NCBI GenBank assembly: GCA_947632405.1
Contig: CANRPE010000007.1
Location: 1-41,015 of the forward strand
Source: an uncultured Bacilli bacterium
Lineage (GTDB): Bacteria > Bacillota_I > Bacilli_A > RF39 > UBA660
Direction of reading: 5' to 3'
DNA: 41,015 nucleotides
This document shows positions 1-10,310 of the stretch, one piece after another. The position numbers and the translations under genes were made by a program. Each line of letters begins with the position of its first letter. The stretch's first letter is position 1. The notes beneath the pieces are model-generated. The model had not been told where the DNA came from. It saw only the letters and a program-made list of their open reading frames with translations, and searched no databases.

Positions 1-77
1 TTTTTATATTCCCCTGCAGTTTTGTAGAATTAAAATACCGTTTGTAAAAAAAAGGAAAATTAAATAAAAAATTTACG

Positions 78-100
78 ATTGCACTTCGGTGTAATTTTTT
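78..100 (+). terminator. UUCG-loop terminator at head of the copy A cartridge
   Basis: The stem ATTGCAC/GTGTAAT closes a TTCG tetraloop and is followed by a T-run. In the 16-21 kb array the same hairpin directly follows the stop codon of each preceding paralogue. Here no paralogue precedes it: bases 1-77 hold no recognisable coding end. Terminator and promoter therefore seem to travel together as one 87-bp unit (78-164). Confidence 0.75.
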
Positions 101-101
101 C

Positions 102-132
102 TTGCAAAAATACAAACGGGGGGGGGTATAAT
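102..132 (+). promoter_or_regulatory. Promoter with nine-G tract in spacer (copy A)
   Basis: A -35 box TTGCAA (102-107) and a perfect -10 TATAAT (127-132) are separated by 19 nt ending in nine consecutive G (118-126). An AGGTGAT ribosome site (153-159) precedes the ATG at 165. A G-tract inside the spacer is a classic slipped-strand phase-variation design: losing two G would give the optimal 17-nt spacing. Homopolymer spacer switching is known for Mycoplasma vlp (poly-A) and Bordetella fim (poly-C). Switching here is inferred; the geometry is seen. Confidence 0.8.
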
Positions 133-164
133 AATCTTAGATAAATAAAAATAGGTGATCTAGG

Positions 165-1163
165 ATGCTAAAGAAAAATTATAAATTAATAGTAGGAATA
201 ATAATAGGAGCAATATTAACAGGAACAACAGTATACGCCGCAACCATAATATCAAGTATAAATGTTGGATATAGTAATGAAAGCTCAAAATTAGTAGCAG
301 ATAATGTTCAAGAAGCAATAGATGAAGTATATGATAAAAGTTTTAATAAAGAATTAATAACAGCGTATGAATATAGTGAAGAAGATCCAAAATGTATAAA
401 TGGTGAAGAAAAAACATGTGTAAAAACAGATTGCTACAAAAAAGGAAAAACATGTAAACAAGGAACAGTAATAAAGTACTATGTCAAAGAAAACGAATAT
501 CATTACTTTTACGTTTTACGTGATGATGGAACAACCATAACAATGCAACAAAGAGAAAATACAATAAGAAATATAGCATGGAATGCAGAAAGTGATGATA
601 ATACAAAAGGTCCAACTACGGTATTATTAGCTTTAGAACAAGCAACTTCAACTTGGGTAAATGTAAATGTGTTAAACTATGAACCTGGAGTAACAACATT
701 ATATGAAAATGCCAATACAGGCTGTACATATACAGCAAGTACAACTTCTGACTATAAAATAAGATGCGATAAGAACACATATACAAGTTCAGTATTAGGA
801 ACAAGAAAAGCAAGAGCAAGAATGATAACAGCATTAGAAGCAGGAAGTACAGGTTGCTTAGTATATAAATACACTACTGATAGTAGAGTTCTTCCACCAA
901 GTATAAACGCATATAATCAAGGCTCATGTCCAGATTGGATGCATAATTATTTATATGGATCAAAAAGTTATGGAGGAAGTTATAATAATGACACAGTAAA
1001 TGAAAACGGAGTATATGATTATGATTACTGGACTATGTCGTCTAGCTCTAATAACACTACTACTGCGTGGCTTGTGTCCCGTGGAGGTAACTTGGACCAA
1101 TTCCGAAACACTACTGATACTGACCGTGGTGCACGCGCAGTCGTAGAAATAACTAAACCCTAA
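165..1163 (+). CDS. Secreted/anchored variable surface protein, paralogue A
   Basis: This 332-aa member belongs to the family that forms the array at 16-21 kb. Residues 1-26 are a signal or anchor segment (KK near the start, a hydrophobic run, then VYAAT). A conserved block SSINVGYSNESSKLVADNVQ follows, ending AIDEVYDKS. Next come a cysteine-rich motif (CINGEEKTC...DCYKKGKTC) and a domain with RKARARMITALEA and SCPDWMHNYL. The C-terminus is YWTMS, about 30 variable residues, then GARAVVEITKP. The CPxWMxNYL/YWT/GARAV pattern resembles C-type-lectin-like or DUF1566/Lcl-type domains (inference). The copy lies 15 kb from the array, separated by housekeeping genes. It is driven by a nine-G promoter and followed by a decayed cartridge. 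A surface-exposed binding protein or antigen is likely; the ligand is unknown. Confidence 0.8.
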   Translation: MLKKNYKLIVGIIIGAILTGTTVYAATIISSINVGYSNESSKLVADNVQEAIDEVYDKSFNKELITAYEYSEEDPKCINGEEKTCVKTDCYKKGKTCKQGTVIKYYVKENEYHYFYVLRDDGTTITMQQRENTIRNIAWNAESDDNTKGPTTVLLALEQATSTWVNVNVLNYEPGVTTLYENANTGCTYTASTTSDYKIRCDKNTYTSSVLGTRKARARMITALEAGSTGCLVYKYTTDSRVLPPSINAYNQGSCPDWMHNYLYGSKSYGGSYNNDTVNENGVYDYDYWTMSSSSNNTTTAWLVSRGGNLDQFRNTTDTDRGARAVVEITKP

Positions 1164-1185
1164 ATTGCACTTGGTGTAATTTTTT
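1164..1185 (+). terminator. Terminator after copy A, remnant of a cartridge
   Basis: ATTGCAC and GTGTAAT form the stem with a shortened TTG loop, followed by six T counting the last stem base. It abuts the stop codon as in the array. The sequence continues TTGCAAAATCATAAA, as in the cartridges, but the C(G)9TATAAT part is missing, so the promoter half has been lost. Confidence 0.7.
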
Positions 1186-1500
1186 CTTGCAAAATCATAA
1201 AATTAGATAATATAGTTGTACTATCTCAAATGGTTGTTTAAAAGTTACACATAATTTGTATCTTTCAAATTATATTCCTCTTGTTCAAGTTTATAATCTA
1301 ACAACAATGCTTATGTTATTTATAATGTAAAATCTATAACTACAGATTCTTTTCAAGTATGTGTTGCTTAAATAAGTTCATATATATTATCAGCTCTAGC
1401 AGGAGTAAAAAATATTAGTATTATTTGGACTTATTAACTTTATTATATATTTCATTATAAGTTATAAATAGCTAGATATTTAAATAGTATGAAATTTTCT
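1186..1500. other. Gene-free stretch with a possible decayed coding remnant
   Basis: No intact gene is visible in these ~315 bases. It starts with the degraded cartridge (1186-1220). In one plus frame, 1297-1365 reads SNNNAYVIYNVKSITTDSFQ then VCVA before a stop. A second open piece (about 1372-1434) reads SSYILSALAGVKNISIIWTY. These look like scraps of a broken gene, but no family is recognised and chance cannot be excluded in AT-rich DNA. Confidence 0.3.
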
Positions 1501-1528
1501 TTGCCAAATTTATAAAATAAGATATAAT
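1501..1528 (+). promoter_or_regulatory. pcrA promoter
   Basis: TTGCCA (1501-1506) and TATAAT (1523-1528) are separated by 16 nt, followed by the strong ribosome site AGGAGGT and ATG at 1549. Confidence 0.7.
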
Positions 1529-1548
1529 AATATTAATAGGAGGTAAAG

Positions 1549-3645
1549 ATGAATTTAGATAACTTAAATGAAGAACAAAGACAAGCAGTTTTATATCATG
1601 ATGGCCCCCTATTAATTTTGGCAGGTGCAGGTTCAGGAAAAACACGAGTATTAACTACTAAAGTAGCTTATTTGATTAAAGAAAAAAAAGTAAGTCCTTA
1701 TGAAATTTTAGCTATTACCTTTACTAATAAAGCTGCAAAGGAAATGAAGGATCGTCTTTATTTATTAATTGGTGATATTTCAAAAAATATTCAAGTATCT
1801 ACATTTCATAGTTTTGGATTAAGACTATTGCGTGACAATTGTCAAGCTTTAGGATATGATAGAAATTTTGTAATTATGGATAGTGATGATTCTTTAACAG
1901 TTATAAAAAAAATTATAAAAGAACTAGATTATGATCCAAAAGTATATAATCCAAGAGGAATTAGAAATAAAATTAGTAGTTGTAAAAATGAAATGATTAT
2001 GCCAAAGGATTATGAAAAATATGCTGTTAGTGAGTATGAAAAAGCAGTATTAAATATTTATGAAAAATATGAAGAAAAACTGAAAAAAAATAATTCTGTT
2101 GATTTTGATGATTTATTAATTTTACCAATAAGATTATTTAAAGAGAATAAGCAAATATTAGAGAAGTATCAAGATAAATTTAAATATGTTTTAATTGATG
2201 AATATCAAGATACTAATGAAGCACAATATATGTTAACAAAAATGATTAGTCAAAAACATAGGAAAATAACTTGTGTTGGTGATGATAGCCAAAGTATTTA
2301 TAGTTTCCGTGGAGCTAATTATAAAAATATTTTAAATTTTGAGAATGATTATAAAGATGCTAAAATTATTCTTTTAGAACAGAATTATCGATCTACTAAA
2401 AATATTTTAAATGCGGCTAATGATGTTATAAGAAATAATAAAGCAAGGAAAGATAAAAATCTATGGACTTCTAATGAAGAAGGAGAAAAAATTAAATATT
2501 ATCGTGCATATAATGAAAGAGATGAAGCACAATATGTTATTAGAAAAATAAAAGAGCTTATAGGAAAAAATGAAGATTATCAAAATATAGCGATTTTATA
2601 TCGTACTAATGCTCAATCTCGTATCTTAGAAGAAGAAATGCTAAAAGAAAATTTACCATATCGTGTAATTGGCAGTTTTTACTTCTATAGCCGAAAAGAA
2701 ATTAAAGATTTAATAGCTTATTTACGCTTAATTCATAATCCTAAAGATAACGTTAGTTTACTTAGAGTTATCAATACTCCAAAAAGAGGAATTGGTTTAA
2801 AGACTATTGATAATTTAACTCAAAGAGCAGATTTAGAGAATAAAAGTATTTATGAAGTTATTGATTCTGGAAAAGAATTAGATTTTAAGAATACAATTGA
2901 GAAGTTAAGATCTATAAAAGAAGATTTAACTTTAACAGAATTAATAGATAAAGTTTTAGATGCATCTTTAATGAGAAGTGAACTAGAAAGTGAAAAAACA
3001 CTAGAAAGTGAAGTTCGACTTGAAAACTTAGAGGAATTTAAATCTATAACTAAATCTTTTGAAGAAAGAGAAGGATTAATTTCATTAGAAGATTTCTTAT
3101 TAGAAATTAGTTTAATAAGTGATGTAGAAGAATATAAAGATGATGATAATAGAGTTAGTTTGATGACTGTTCACTCTGTTAAAGGGTTGGAATTCAATCA
3201 TGTATTTGTAGTTGGTTTAGAAGAAGGAATCTTTCCTCATTTAAATTCATTAATGGAAAATTCAGAATTAGAGGAAGAAAGAAGACTTTGCTATGTTGCA
3301 ATTACGCGAGCAAAAAAAACTTTACATTTTGTAAATGCTAAAAGGAGAACTTTGTTTGGAAAAGATCAAGTGAATCCACCAAGTAGATTTATTAATGAAG
3401 TAAGTTCTGATCTAATTGAAAGCAATGTAGAAAAACAAGAACATGAAATCGAAGAAAAAGTTAATATTAATGAGATGTTTAGAGAAGAAAATATTGATTA
3501 TAATATAGGTGATTATGTTTATCATGAGACATTTGGAGCCGGTAAGGTAGTTGAAGTAACAAATACTTTAGTAAGTGTGGCATTTAAACATCCATTTGGT
3601 ATTAGAAAATTAATGAAAAATCATAAAAAATTATCAAAGGTATAG
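1549..3645 (+). CDS. pcrA: ATP-dependent DNA helicase PcrA (UvrD/Rep family)
   Basis: This superfamily 1A 3'-5' helicase acts in DNA repair and rolling-circle replication. The Q-motif (LNEEQRQAV) is near residue 6 and Walker A (AGAGSGKT) is at 25-32. Motif II is DEYQDTN, motif III GDDSQSIYSFRGA and motif IV EQNYRS. Motif V is MTVHSVKGLEF with VGLEEGIFPH, and motif VI is EEERRLCYVAITRAK. The C-terminus carries the Tudor-like tail typical of PcrA (YHETFGAGKVVEV ... GIRKLMKNHKKL), which binds RNA polymerase. The 698-aa length is somewhat shorter than Bacillus PcrA (about 740 aa). It leads a run of same-strand genes; its TAG stop overlaps the ribosome site of the next gene. In Bacillus pcrA also precedes ligA, with which it is interleaved here by three envelope or metabolic genes. 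Confidence 0.97.
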   Translation: MNLDNLNEEQRQAVLYHDGPLLILAGAGSGKTRVLTTKVAYLIKEKKVSPYEILAITFTNKAAKEMKDRLYLLIGDISKNIQVSTFHSFGLRLLRDNCQALGYDRNFVIMDSDDSLTVIKKIIKELDYDPKVYNPRGIRNKISSCKNEMIMPKDYEKYAVSEYEKAVLNIYEKYEEKLKKNNSVDFDDLLILPIRLFKENKQILEKYQDKFKYVLIDEYQDTNEAQYMLTKMISQKHRKITCVGDDSQSIYSFRGANYKNILNFENDYKDAKIILLEQNYRSTKNILNAANDVIRNNKARKDKNLWTSNEEGEKIKYYRAYNERDEAQYVIRKIKELIGKNEDYQNIAILYRTNAQSRILEEEMLKENLPYRVIGSFYFYSRKEIKDLIAYLRLIHNPKDNVSLLRVINTPKRGIGLKTIDNLTQRADLENKSIYEVIDSGKELDFKNTIEKLRSIKEDLTLTELIDKVLDASLMRSELESEKTLESEVRLENLEEFKSITKSFEEREGLISLEDFLLEISLISDVEEYKDDDNRVSLMTVHSVKGLEFNHVFVVGLEEGIFPHLNSLMENSELEEERRLCYVAITRAKKTLHFVNAKRRTLFGKDQVNPPSRFINEVSSDLIESNVEKQEHEIEEKVNINEMFREENIDYNIGDYVYHETFGAGKVVEVTNTLVSVAFKHPFGIRKLMKNHKKLSKV

Positions 3646-3658
3646 GAGAGAGAAAGAT

Positions 3659-4573
3659 ATGAAAAAAGATATTACGTTAGTTATTTTAGCTGCTGGCATG
3701 GGTAGTAGATTTGGAGGATTAAAACAAATAGAACCAATGGGTCCTAATGATGAATTTATTATTGATTACTCAGTTTATGATGCAATAAAAGCAGGATTTA
3801 ATAAAATAGTATTTATTATTAAAAAAGAAAATTATAATATTTTTAAAGAAACTATTGGAAAAAGAGTAGAACCACATATTCATGTTGAATACGTATTTCA
3901 AGAAAATGATAATGTTTCAGATATTTATAGCGATTTTAAATATCGTTCAAAACCATTAGGAACTGCTCATGCAATTCTTTGTTGTAAAGAAGTTGTTAAA
4001 GAACCTTTTGCTATTATTAATGCAGATGATTTTTATGGTAGAGATGCTTATATAAAAGCAGCAGAGTTCTTAAAAGAAGAACATTTTGGTGATAAAGAAA
4101 ATTATGGTATGATTGGCTATATTGTTAAAAATACAATTACAGAGGTTGGTAGTGTTAAAAGAGGAATTTGTGAAGTTGAAAATGGCTATTTAAAGAAATT
4201 AACAGAAAGTAAAGTAGAAAAAGTAGATGGAAAAATAATTGCTCAACCATTAAGTGGAGAACCATCTTTTGAAGTAGCAGAAGATACAACTGTTTCTATG
4301 AATTTATTATTATTTAATTTAAGTATATTTGATTATATTGAAAAGAAATTCCCATTATTTTTAGAAAAAAATAAAAATAATTCAGAATCTAGTGAATTTT
4401 TAATACCAGATGTCTTATTTGAGTCTATTGAAGATGGAGTTTCTACTGTAAAAGTAATTCCAACAACAGCATCATGGCATGGTGTTACTTATAAAGAAGA
4501 TGTTGAAGATGTTAAAAATGCTATTTCTGAGTTAATATCAGCTGGAGAGTATTCAAAAAATTTATGGGATTAA
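3659..4573 (+). CDS. Sugar-nucleotidyltransferase-like protein (NTP_transferase fold)
   Basis: The 304-aa cytoplasmic protein starts with the nucleotide-binding signature LVILAAGMGSRFGGLKQIEP, typical of GT-A-fold nucleotidyltransferases (GlmU, RmlA and MurU-like). A metal-binding Asp lies in INADDFYG (about residues 120-127). The TAHAILCC segment matches the G-T/L-A-H-A region of these enzymes. There is no left-handed beta-helix acyltransferase domain, so it is not full GlmU. The family activates sugar phosphates, but the substrate cannot be told from sequence. An AGGAGAG ribosome site overlaps the pcrA stop, so the two are probably cotranscribed. Confidence 0.85.
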   Translation: MKKDITLVILAAGMGSRFGGLKQIEPMGPNDEFIIDYSVYDAIKAGFNKIVFIIKKENYNIFKETIGKRVEPHIHVEYVFQENDNVSDIYSDFKYRSKPLGTAHAILCCKEVVKEPFAIINADDFYGRDAYIKAAEFLKEEHFGDKENYGMIGYIVKNTITEVGSVKRGICEVENGYLKKLTESKVEKVDGKIIAQPLSGEPSFEVAEDTTVSMNLLLFNLSIFDYIEKKFPLFLEKNKNNSESSEFLIPDVLFESIEDGVSTVKVIPTTASWHGVTYKEDVEDVKNAISELISAGEYSKNLWD

Positions 4574-4591
4574 AAAAAGGAGAGGATTAAA

Positions 4592-5236
4592 ATGGAACAA
4601 AATAAAATTTATTCTAGAATGTTTACTTGGTTATTTGTGGGGTTAATGATTACGTTTGTTTCAGGATTTTGTTTATCTTTGAATCAACCATTACTATATA
4701 GTATTCTTTCAATAGGAGTTATTCCAATTATTATTTTAGAATTAGTAATAGCAGTGATTATGGGATTTCGTATACAAAAAATGAAACCTTTTACTACTAA
4801 ATTGTGTTATATTTTATATTCAATAACAACAGGAATTACTTTTTCAACTATTTTTATAACATATAAAGTATCATCAATTATGTTTATATTTGCAATAACA
4901 GCTATTATTTTTGCAATCTTTGCAATTATAGGGTATACAACGAAAATTGATTTAACAAAAATTTCAGTTATTCTTTTTGTAGCTTTACTAGTAAGTATTA
5001 TTGTATCGTTATTAAATATCTTTATTTTTAAAAGTAGTCAATTGGAATTTGGTTTATCTATTTTGTGTATTATTATTTTCTTAGGCTATATTGCATATGA
5101 TATTAATTCAGTAAAATATTTAATGAATAGCGTTGGTGAAGAAAAAGCCGCAGTTTATGGAGCTTTTCAATTATATTTAGATTTTATTAATATTTTTATT
5201 CGTTTATTAGAAATATTCGGTAAAAATGATGATTAA
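4592..5236 (+). CDS. Bax inhibitor-1 (BI-1)/YccA-family membrane protein
   Basis: The 214-aa protein has about seven hydrophobic segments. Its C-terminal signature AYDIN...K and GAFQLYLDFINIFIRLLEIFG is characteristic of BI-1/YccA proteins. These are small integral membrane proteins; a Bacillus homologue (YetJ) is a pH-sensitive calcium leak channel. The family role in bacteria is membrane homeostasis or modulation of FtsH-type proteolysis, and the precise role here is unknown. AGGAGAGG lies 8 nt ahead of the ATG and the gap to the preceding gene is 18 nt, so cotranscription is likely. Confidence 0.88.
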   Translation: MEQNKIYSRMFTWLFVGLMITFVSGFCLSLNQPLLYSILSIGVIPIIILELVIAVIMGFRIQKMKPFTTKLCYILYSITTGITFSTIFITYKVSSIMFIFAITAIIFAIFAIIGYTTKIDLTKISVILFVALLVSIIVSLLNIFIFKSSQLEFGLSILCIIIFLGYIAYDINSVKYLMNSVGEEKAAVYGAFQLYLDFINIFIRLLEIFGKNDD

Positions 5237-5256
5237 AAGGGAAAGAGTGTGATACA

Positions 5257-5793
5257 ATGTCAAAAACATATTTTAACTATTCATTTCAAATTAAGAGAAC
5301 AAAAACAGTAGCTATTGTTGTTGCAGTTATTTTAGCTATAGCAATATTTATATTTTATAATTGGTATAATAATAAAACAGTAACTCAAAAAGTAGAGAAT
5401 TTATCTTATAAAGTAGTATTTGGTATGAATGAGTTTGACGCAGTTGATTGTGTTAAAGCTTATCGTATGAACTACAAGAAAAATACTTGTGGAACAATTT
5501 GTATTAATAAAACAGATCTTAATAAAAATTACTTAAATGACTTAAGAAAGAATATGGAACAAAATGATTTTATATTTACAAAAGATAAAGAGCAAAAATT
5601 AGGTCGAAAAACTTGGAATTATATAAAAACTAAAAATAACGAACCAGTATTTAGCTATTATACTGCAAATACTAAAGATGCAACATATATAATCGAATAT
5701 GTAGATCAACAAAAATATTTAGATACAGATAGTATTGAACATTGTACAAAAATTTGGGATGATTTTAAAAAATCTATTAAATTAAATGACTAG
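5257..5793 (+). CDS. Membrane-anchored extracytoplasmic protein, unknown function
   Basis: This 178-aa protein is of no recognised family. A single membrane segment (about residues 18-36, VAIVVAVILAIAIFIFY) follows a basic N-terminus (QIKRTK), which predicts an N-in, C-out anchor with a ~140-residue outer domain. Four cysteines (VDC, NTCGTIC, HCTKIW) are all on the outer side and could form two disulfides. The gene closes the pcrA transcription unit: its stop codon lies inside a GAAA-loop terminator. Confidence 0.6.
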   Translation: MSKTYFNYSFQIKRTKTVAIVVAVILAIAIFIFYNWYNNKTVTQKVENLSYKVVFGMNEFDAVDCVKAYRMNYKKNTCGTICINKTDLNKNYLNDLRKNMEQNDFIFTKDKEQKLGRKTWNYIKTKNNEPVFSYYTANTKDATYIIEYVDQQKYLDTDSIEHCTKIWDDFKKSIKLND

Positions 5794-5811
5794 AAATAGT
5801 CGTTTTTTTTT
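5786..5811 (+). terminator. Terminator ending the pcrA unit
   Basis: ATGACTA and TAGTCGT pair around a GAAA tetraloop (with one G-T wobble), followed by nine T. The stop codon of the preceding gene lies inside it. Confidence 0.85.
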
Positions 5812-5836
5812 ACTTATTTTGGTATAATAATATTAG

Positions 5837-7834
<1,998 letters not shown>

Positions 7835-7894
7835 ATTGCAATAAAAGGAAAAATAATATATACTTAAATTATCAATAATAAAATAGGTGATTAT

Positions 7895-8461
7895 ATGGAT
7901 AAAGAAAAAAGAAGTACTTCTTATTTAAAATTAACAATCTTAATAGTAGTATTGTTAGCTATAGTATTAGGATGCAGTTATGCTTTTCTTACATTGTCTT
8001 TAGCAGGTGAAAAAACAAATAATATAGTAGTGGGTAATTTATCATTAAAGTTAGGAGAAAATACTGCAGAGGGAATTGATTTAAAAAATGCTTATCCTGT
8101 TTCAGATGAAACTGGTTTAACGTATCAGCCTTATTCTTTTAATATAACTAATACTGGTAATATAGATAGTGCATATACTATTTATTTAGATGATGAGAAG
8201 CTTGATTCAAAAGACGAAAAGAGAATGAATGAAGCTTATGTAAAATATAGTTTAGTTAAAAATGGAGTTCGTAATGATGCAAAAAAATTGACAGCAATAA
8301 AGACAGATTTAGGTAGAGTCTTAGATACAGGAATATTATCTGTAGGACAAACTAATGAGTATGATTTAAGACTTTGGATTGATATATCTGCTGATAATGA
8401 AGTTATGAAATCTGTATTTTCTGGAAGAATTAGAATTGAAGCAGAACAAATTAAAGAATAA
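7895..8461 (+). CDS. Secreted TasA/camelysin-like protein
   Basis: The 188-aa protein has an N-terminal signal or anchor (about residues 11-32) ending near GCSYAFLTLSLAGEKTNN. This is the arrangement of TasA/camelysin (peptidase M73-like) proteins, in which a helix runs into AFLT/AYFT. The rest predicts one beta-sandwich: NNIVVGNLSLKL, PYSFNITNTGNIDSAYTIYL, TNEYDLRLWIDI. TasA-type proteins form extracellular fibres or surface layers; protease activity is doubtful for the group. No SipW-type signal peptidase is nearby. It is a single gene with its own ribosome site and terminator. The family call is by pattern only. Confidence 0.55.
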   Translation: MDKEKRSTSYLKLTILIVVLLAIVLGCSYAFLTLSLAGEKTNNIVVGNLSLKLGENTAEGIDLKNAYPVSDETGLTYQPYSFNITNTGNIDSAYTIYLDDEKLDSKDEKRMNEAYVKYSLVKNGVRNDAKKLTAIKTDLGRVLDTGILSVGQTNEYDLRLWIDISADNEVMKSVFSGRIRIEAEQIKE

Positions 8462-8477
8462 TATAATATTTTTCTAG

Positions 8478-8504
8478 CTTGAACTTTAAAGAGTTCAAGT
8501 TTTT
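8478..8504 (+). terminator. Rho-independent terminator
   Basis: CTTGAACT and AGTTCAAG form a perfect 8-bp stem with a 6-nt loop, followed by five T. It ends the TasA-like gene. Confidence 0.9.
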
Positions 8505-8532
8505 AAATTGTCTATAAAAAAATATAGATTTG

Positions 8533-8541
8533 TGATATAAT
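8533..8541 (+). promoter_or_regulatory. Extended -10 promoter of gatCAB
   Basis: TGATATAAT is a TGn-extended consensus -10. The best upstream TTGTCT (8508-8513) is 22 nt away, so the extended -10 probably carries recognition. AGGAGG and the gatC ATG follow. Confidence 0.6.
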
Positions 8542-8563
8542 AAATTGGATTAGGAGGAGTCTT

Positions 8564-8860
8564 ATGAAAGATAGATTGACTAGAGAAGAAGTATTACATG
8601 TTGCAGATTTAGCAAGAATTGAAATAACAGAAGAAGAATTAGAAGAATATCAATTAAAACTAAAAGATTTATTAGATCAAGTAGAAAAAATAAATGAAAT
8701 TAATGATCATGATAGTAATAATTTAATTGCTCCATGGCAAAATAATGCTGAATATAGACAAGATATAGAAGAAGAAATGCTAGATCCAAAAGAAGTATTA
8801 AAAAACGTTCCTGCTAAAAGTGGAAATTATATAGAAGTGCCGGTGGTTATTAATGAGTAA
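8564..8860 (+). CDS. gatC: Glutamyl-tRNA(Gln)/aspartyl-tRNA(Asn) amidotransferase subunit C
   Basis: This is the small (98 aa) subunit of the transamidosome that converts Glu-tRNA(Gln) or Asp-tRNA(Asn) to the amidated forms; GatC wraps around GatA and GatB and stabilises them. Family motifs are visible: LTREEVLHVADLARIEITEEE near the start (given here by its first residues) and LIAPWQNNAEYRQD. It is the first gene of a gatCAB operon with a strong AGGAGG site. Its end overlaps gatA by 8 nt (ATGAGTAA), which suggests translational coupling. Confidence 0.95.
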   Translation: MKDRLTREEVLHVADLARIEITEEELEEYQLKLKDLLDQVEKINEINDHDSNNLIAPWQNNAEYRQDIEEEMLDPKEVLKNVPAKSGNYIEVPVVINE

Positions 8861-10310
8861 ATATTTAGATTTAGAAATTACAGAAATTCATGAATTATTG
8901 AAAACAAAAAAAATAACTCCTATAGATTTAGTAGATGAATGTTTTGAAAGAATAGAAAAAAATAAAGATTTAAATGCATTTATAACACTTAATAAAGAAG
9001 CAGCATATCAAAAAGCAAGACAATTAGAACAAGAAGAAATAAAAGGAATGTTATATGGTCTTCCTATTGCTATTAAAGATAATATTATAACAAAAGATTT
9101 AAGAACTACTGCGGCTTCTAAAATGTTAGAAAATTTTATTCCAATATATGATGCAGATGTTATTGAAAAAATTAACAAAAATCAAATGATTATTATAGGA
9201 AAAGCAAACATGGATGAATTTGCCATGGGTTCTTCTAATCAAACTTCTTATTTTAAACCATGTAAAAATCCATGGAATAAGGCTCTAGTTCCTGGTGGAT
9301 CTTCAGGTGGTTCAGCAGCTATTGTTAGTAGTCGAATTACTCCTTTTGCGTTAGGCTCTGATACAGGAGGTTCTATTAGACAACCATCTAGTTTTTGTGG
9401 AATTGTAGGTTTAAAACCAACATATGGGCGAGTATCTCGTTATGGCTTAATTGCTTTTGCTTCAAGCTTAGATCAAATTGGACCAATGACTAGAAATGTA
9501 TATGAAAATGCTTTACTTTTAAACATTATTTGTGGAAAAAGTAAAAATGATTTAACTAGTTTTGAAACAAATGAAGATTTTACTAGATTGATTGGTAAAG
9601 ATATTAGTAAAATGAAAATTGCCATTCCTAAATTTTATGTTAATGATGCAATTGATCAAGAAATAAAAGATAAATTAGAAACAGTAATAAAACTTTTAGA
9701 AAAAGCAGGATGTAGTATTGATTATATAGATATTAAATATATTGATAAAGCAGTTACTCTTTATCAAATTATTGCGATGGGAGAAGCTAGTTCTAATTTA
9801 GCTCGTTTTGATGGAATTCGTTATGGTTATCGTTATGATCATCCTAAAAATATTAATGATTTATACTTAAAAACAAGACGTTATGGTTTTGGAAACGAAG
9901 TAAAAAGAAGAATTATGATTGGTAGTTATTTATTAAGTGGTAAAAATGCAACAACTTATTATAATAAAGCTTTAGAAATACGTGATGATATGAGAAATAG
10001 TTTCTTAGAAGTATTCAATGAATATGATTTAATTATTGGACCAACAACAACGACAAAAGCTTACCCACTAGGTAAAGATTTAGATGATGCAGTTAAGGCA
10101 TTTATGGATGATATTTTAACAATTCCAGTTAATATGGCTGGTTTACCTGGATTAAATTTACCAATTGGATTTTCTAATGATCATCTACCAATTGGAATGC
10201 AAATTATTGGATCATGCTTTCAAGAAGCAAAGATTTATCAGTTAGCAAGTTTTATTGAAAAAAGTTTAAATCTTGATCTTAATCCAAATAAGGGGGATAA
10301 AAATGAATAA
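8853..10310 (+). CDS. gatA: Glutamyl-tRNA(Gln) amidotransferase subunit A
   Basis: This is the amidase subunit; it releases ammonia from glutamine for transfer to Glu-tRNA(Gln). The amidase signature is complete: catalytic Lys75 in AIKDN, the GGSSGGSAA motif near residue 150 holding the cis-Ser, and nucleophile Ser174 in GSDTGGS. LKPTYGRVSRYG follows. At 485 aa the length is standard. Start and stop overlap gatC and gatB by 8 nt each. The operon suggests the indirect route to Gln-tRNA (and perhaps Asn-tRNA), as in most Firmicutes. Confidence 0.97.
   Translation: MSKYLDLEITEIHELLKTKKITPIDLVDECFERIEKNKDLNAFITLNKEAAYQKARQLEQEEIKGMLYGLPIAIKDNIITKDLRTTAASKMLENFIPIYDADVIEKINKNQMIIIGKANMDEFAMGSSNQTSYFKPCKNPWNKALVPGGSSGGSAAIVSSRITPFALGSDTGGSIRQPSSFCGIVGLKPTYGRVSRYGLIAFASSLDQIGPMTRNVYENALLLNIICGKSKNDLTSFETNEDFTRLIGKDISKMKIAIPKFYVNDAIDQEIKDKLETVIKLLEKAGCSIDYIDIKYIDKAVTLYQIIAMGEASSNLARFDGIRYGYRYDHPKNINDLYLKTRRYGFGNEVKRRIMIGSYLLSGKNATTYYNKALEIRDDMRNSFLEVFNEYDLIIGPTTTTKAYPLGKDLDDAVKAFMDDILTIPVNMAGLPGLNLPIGFSNDHLPIGMQIIGSCFQEAKIYQLASFIEKSLNLDLNPNKGDKNE

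Noticed and set aside
616-834. Minus-strand open frames inside the surface-protein genes (for example here, 16871-17101, 17966-18187, 18998-19183, 19187-19486)
   Set aside because: They are shadows on the complementary strand of A-rich codons (Leu/Phe/Tyr/His-rich low-complexity products), recur at homologous places in each paralogue, and have no ribosome sites.
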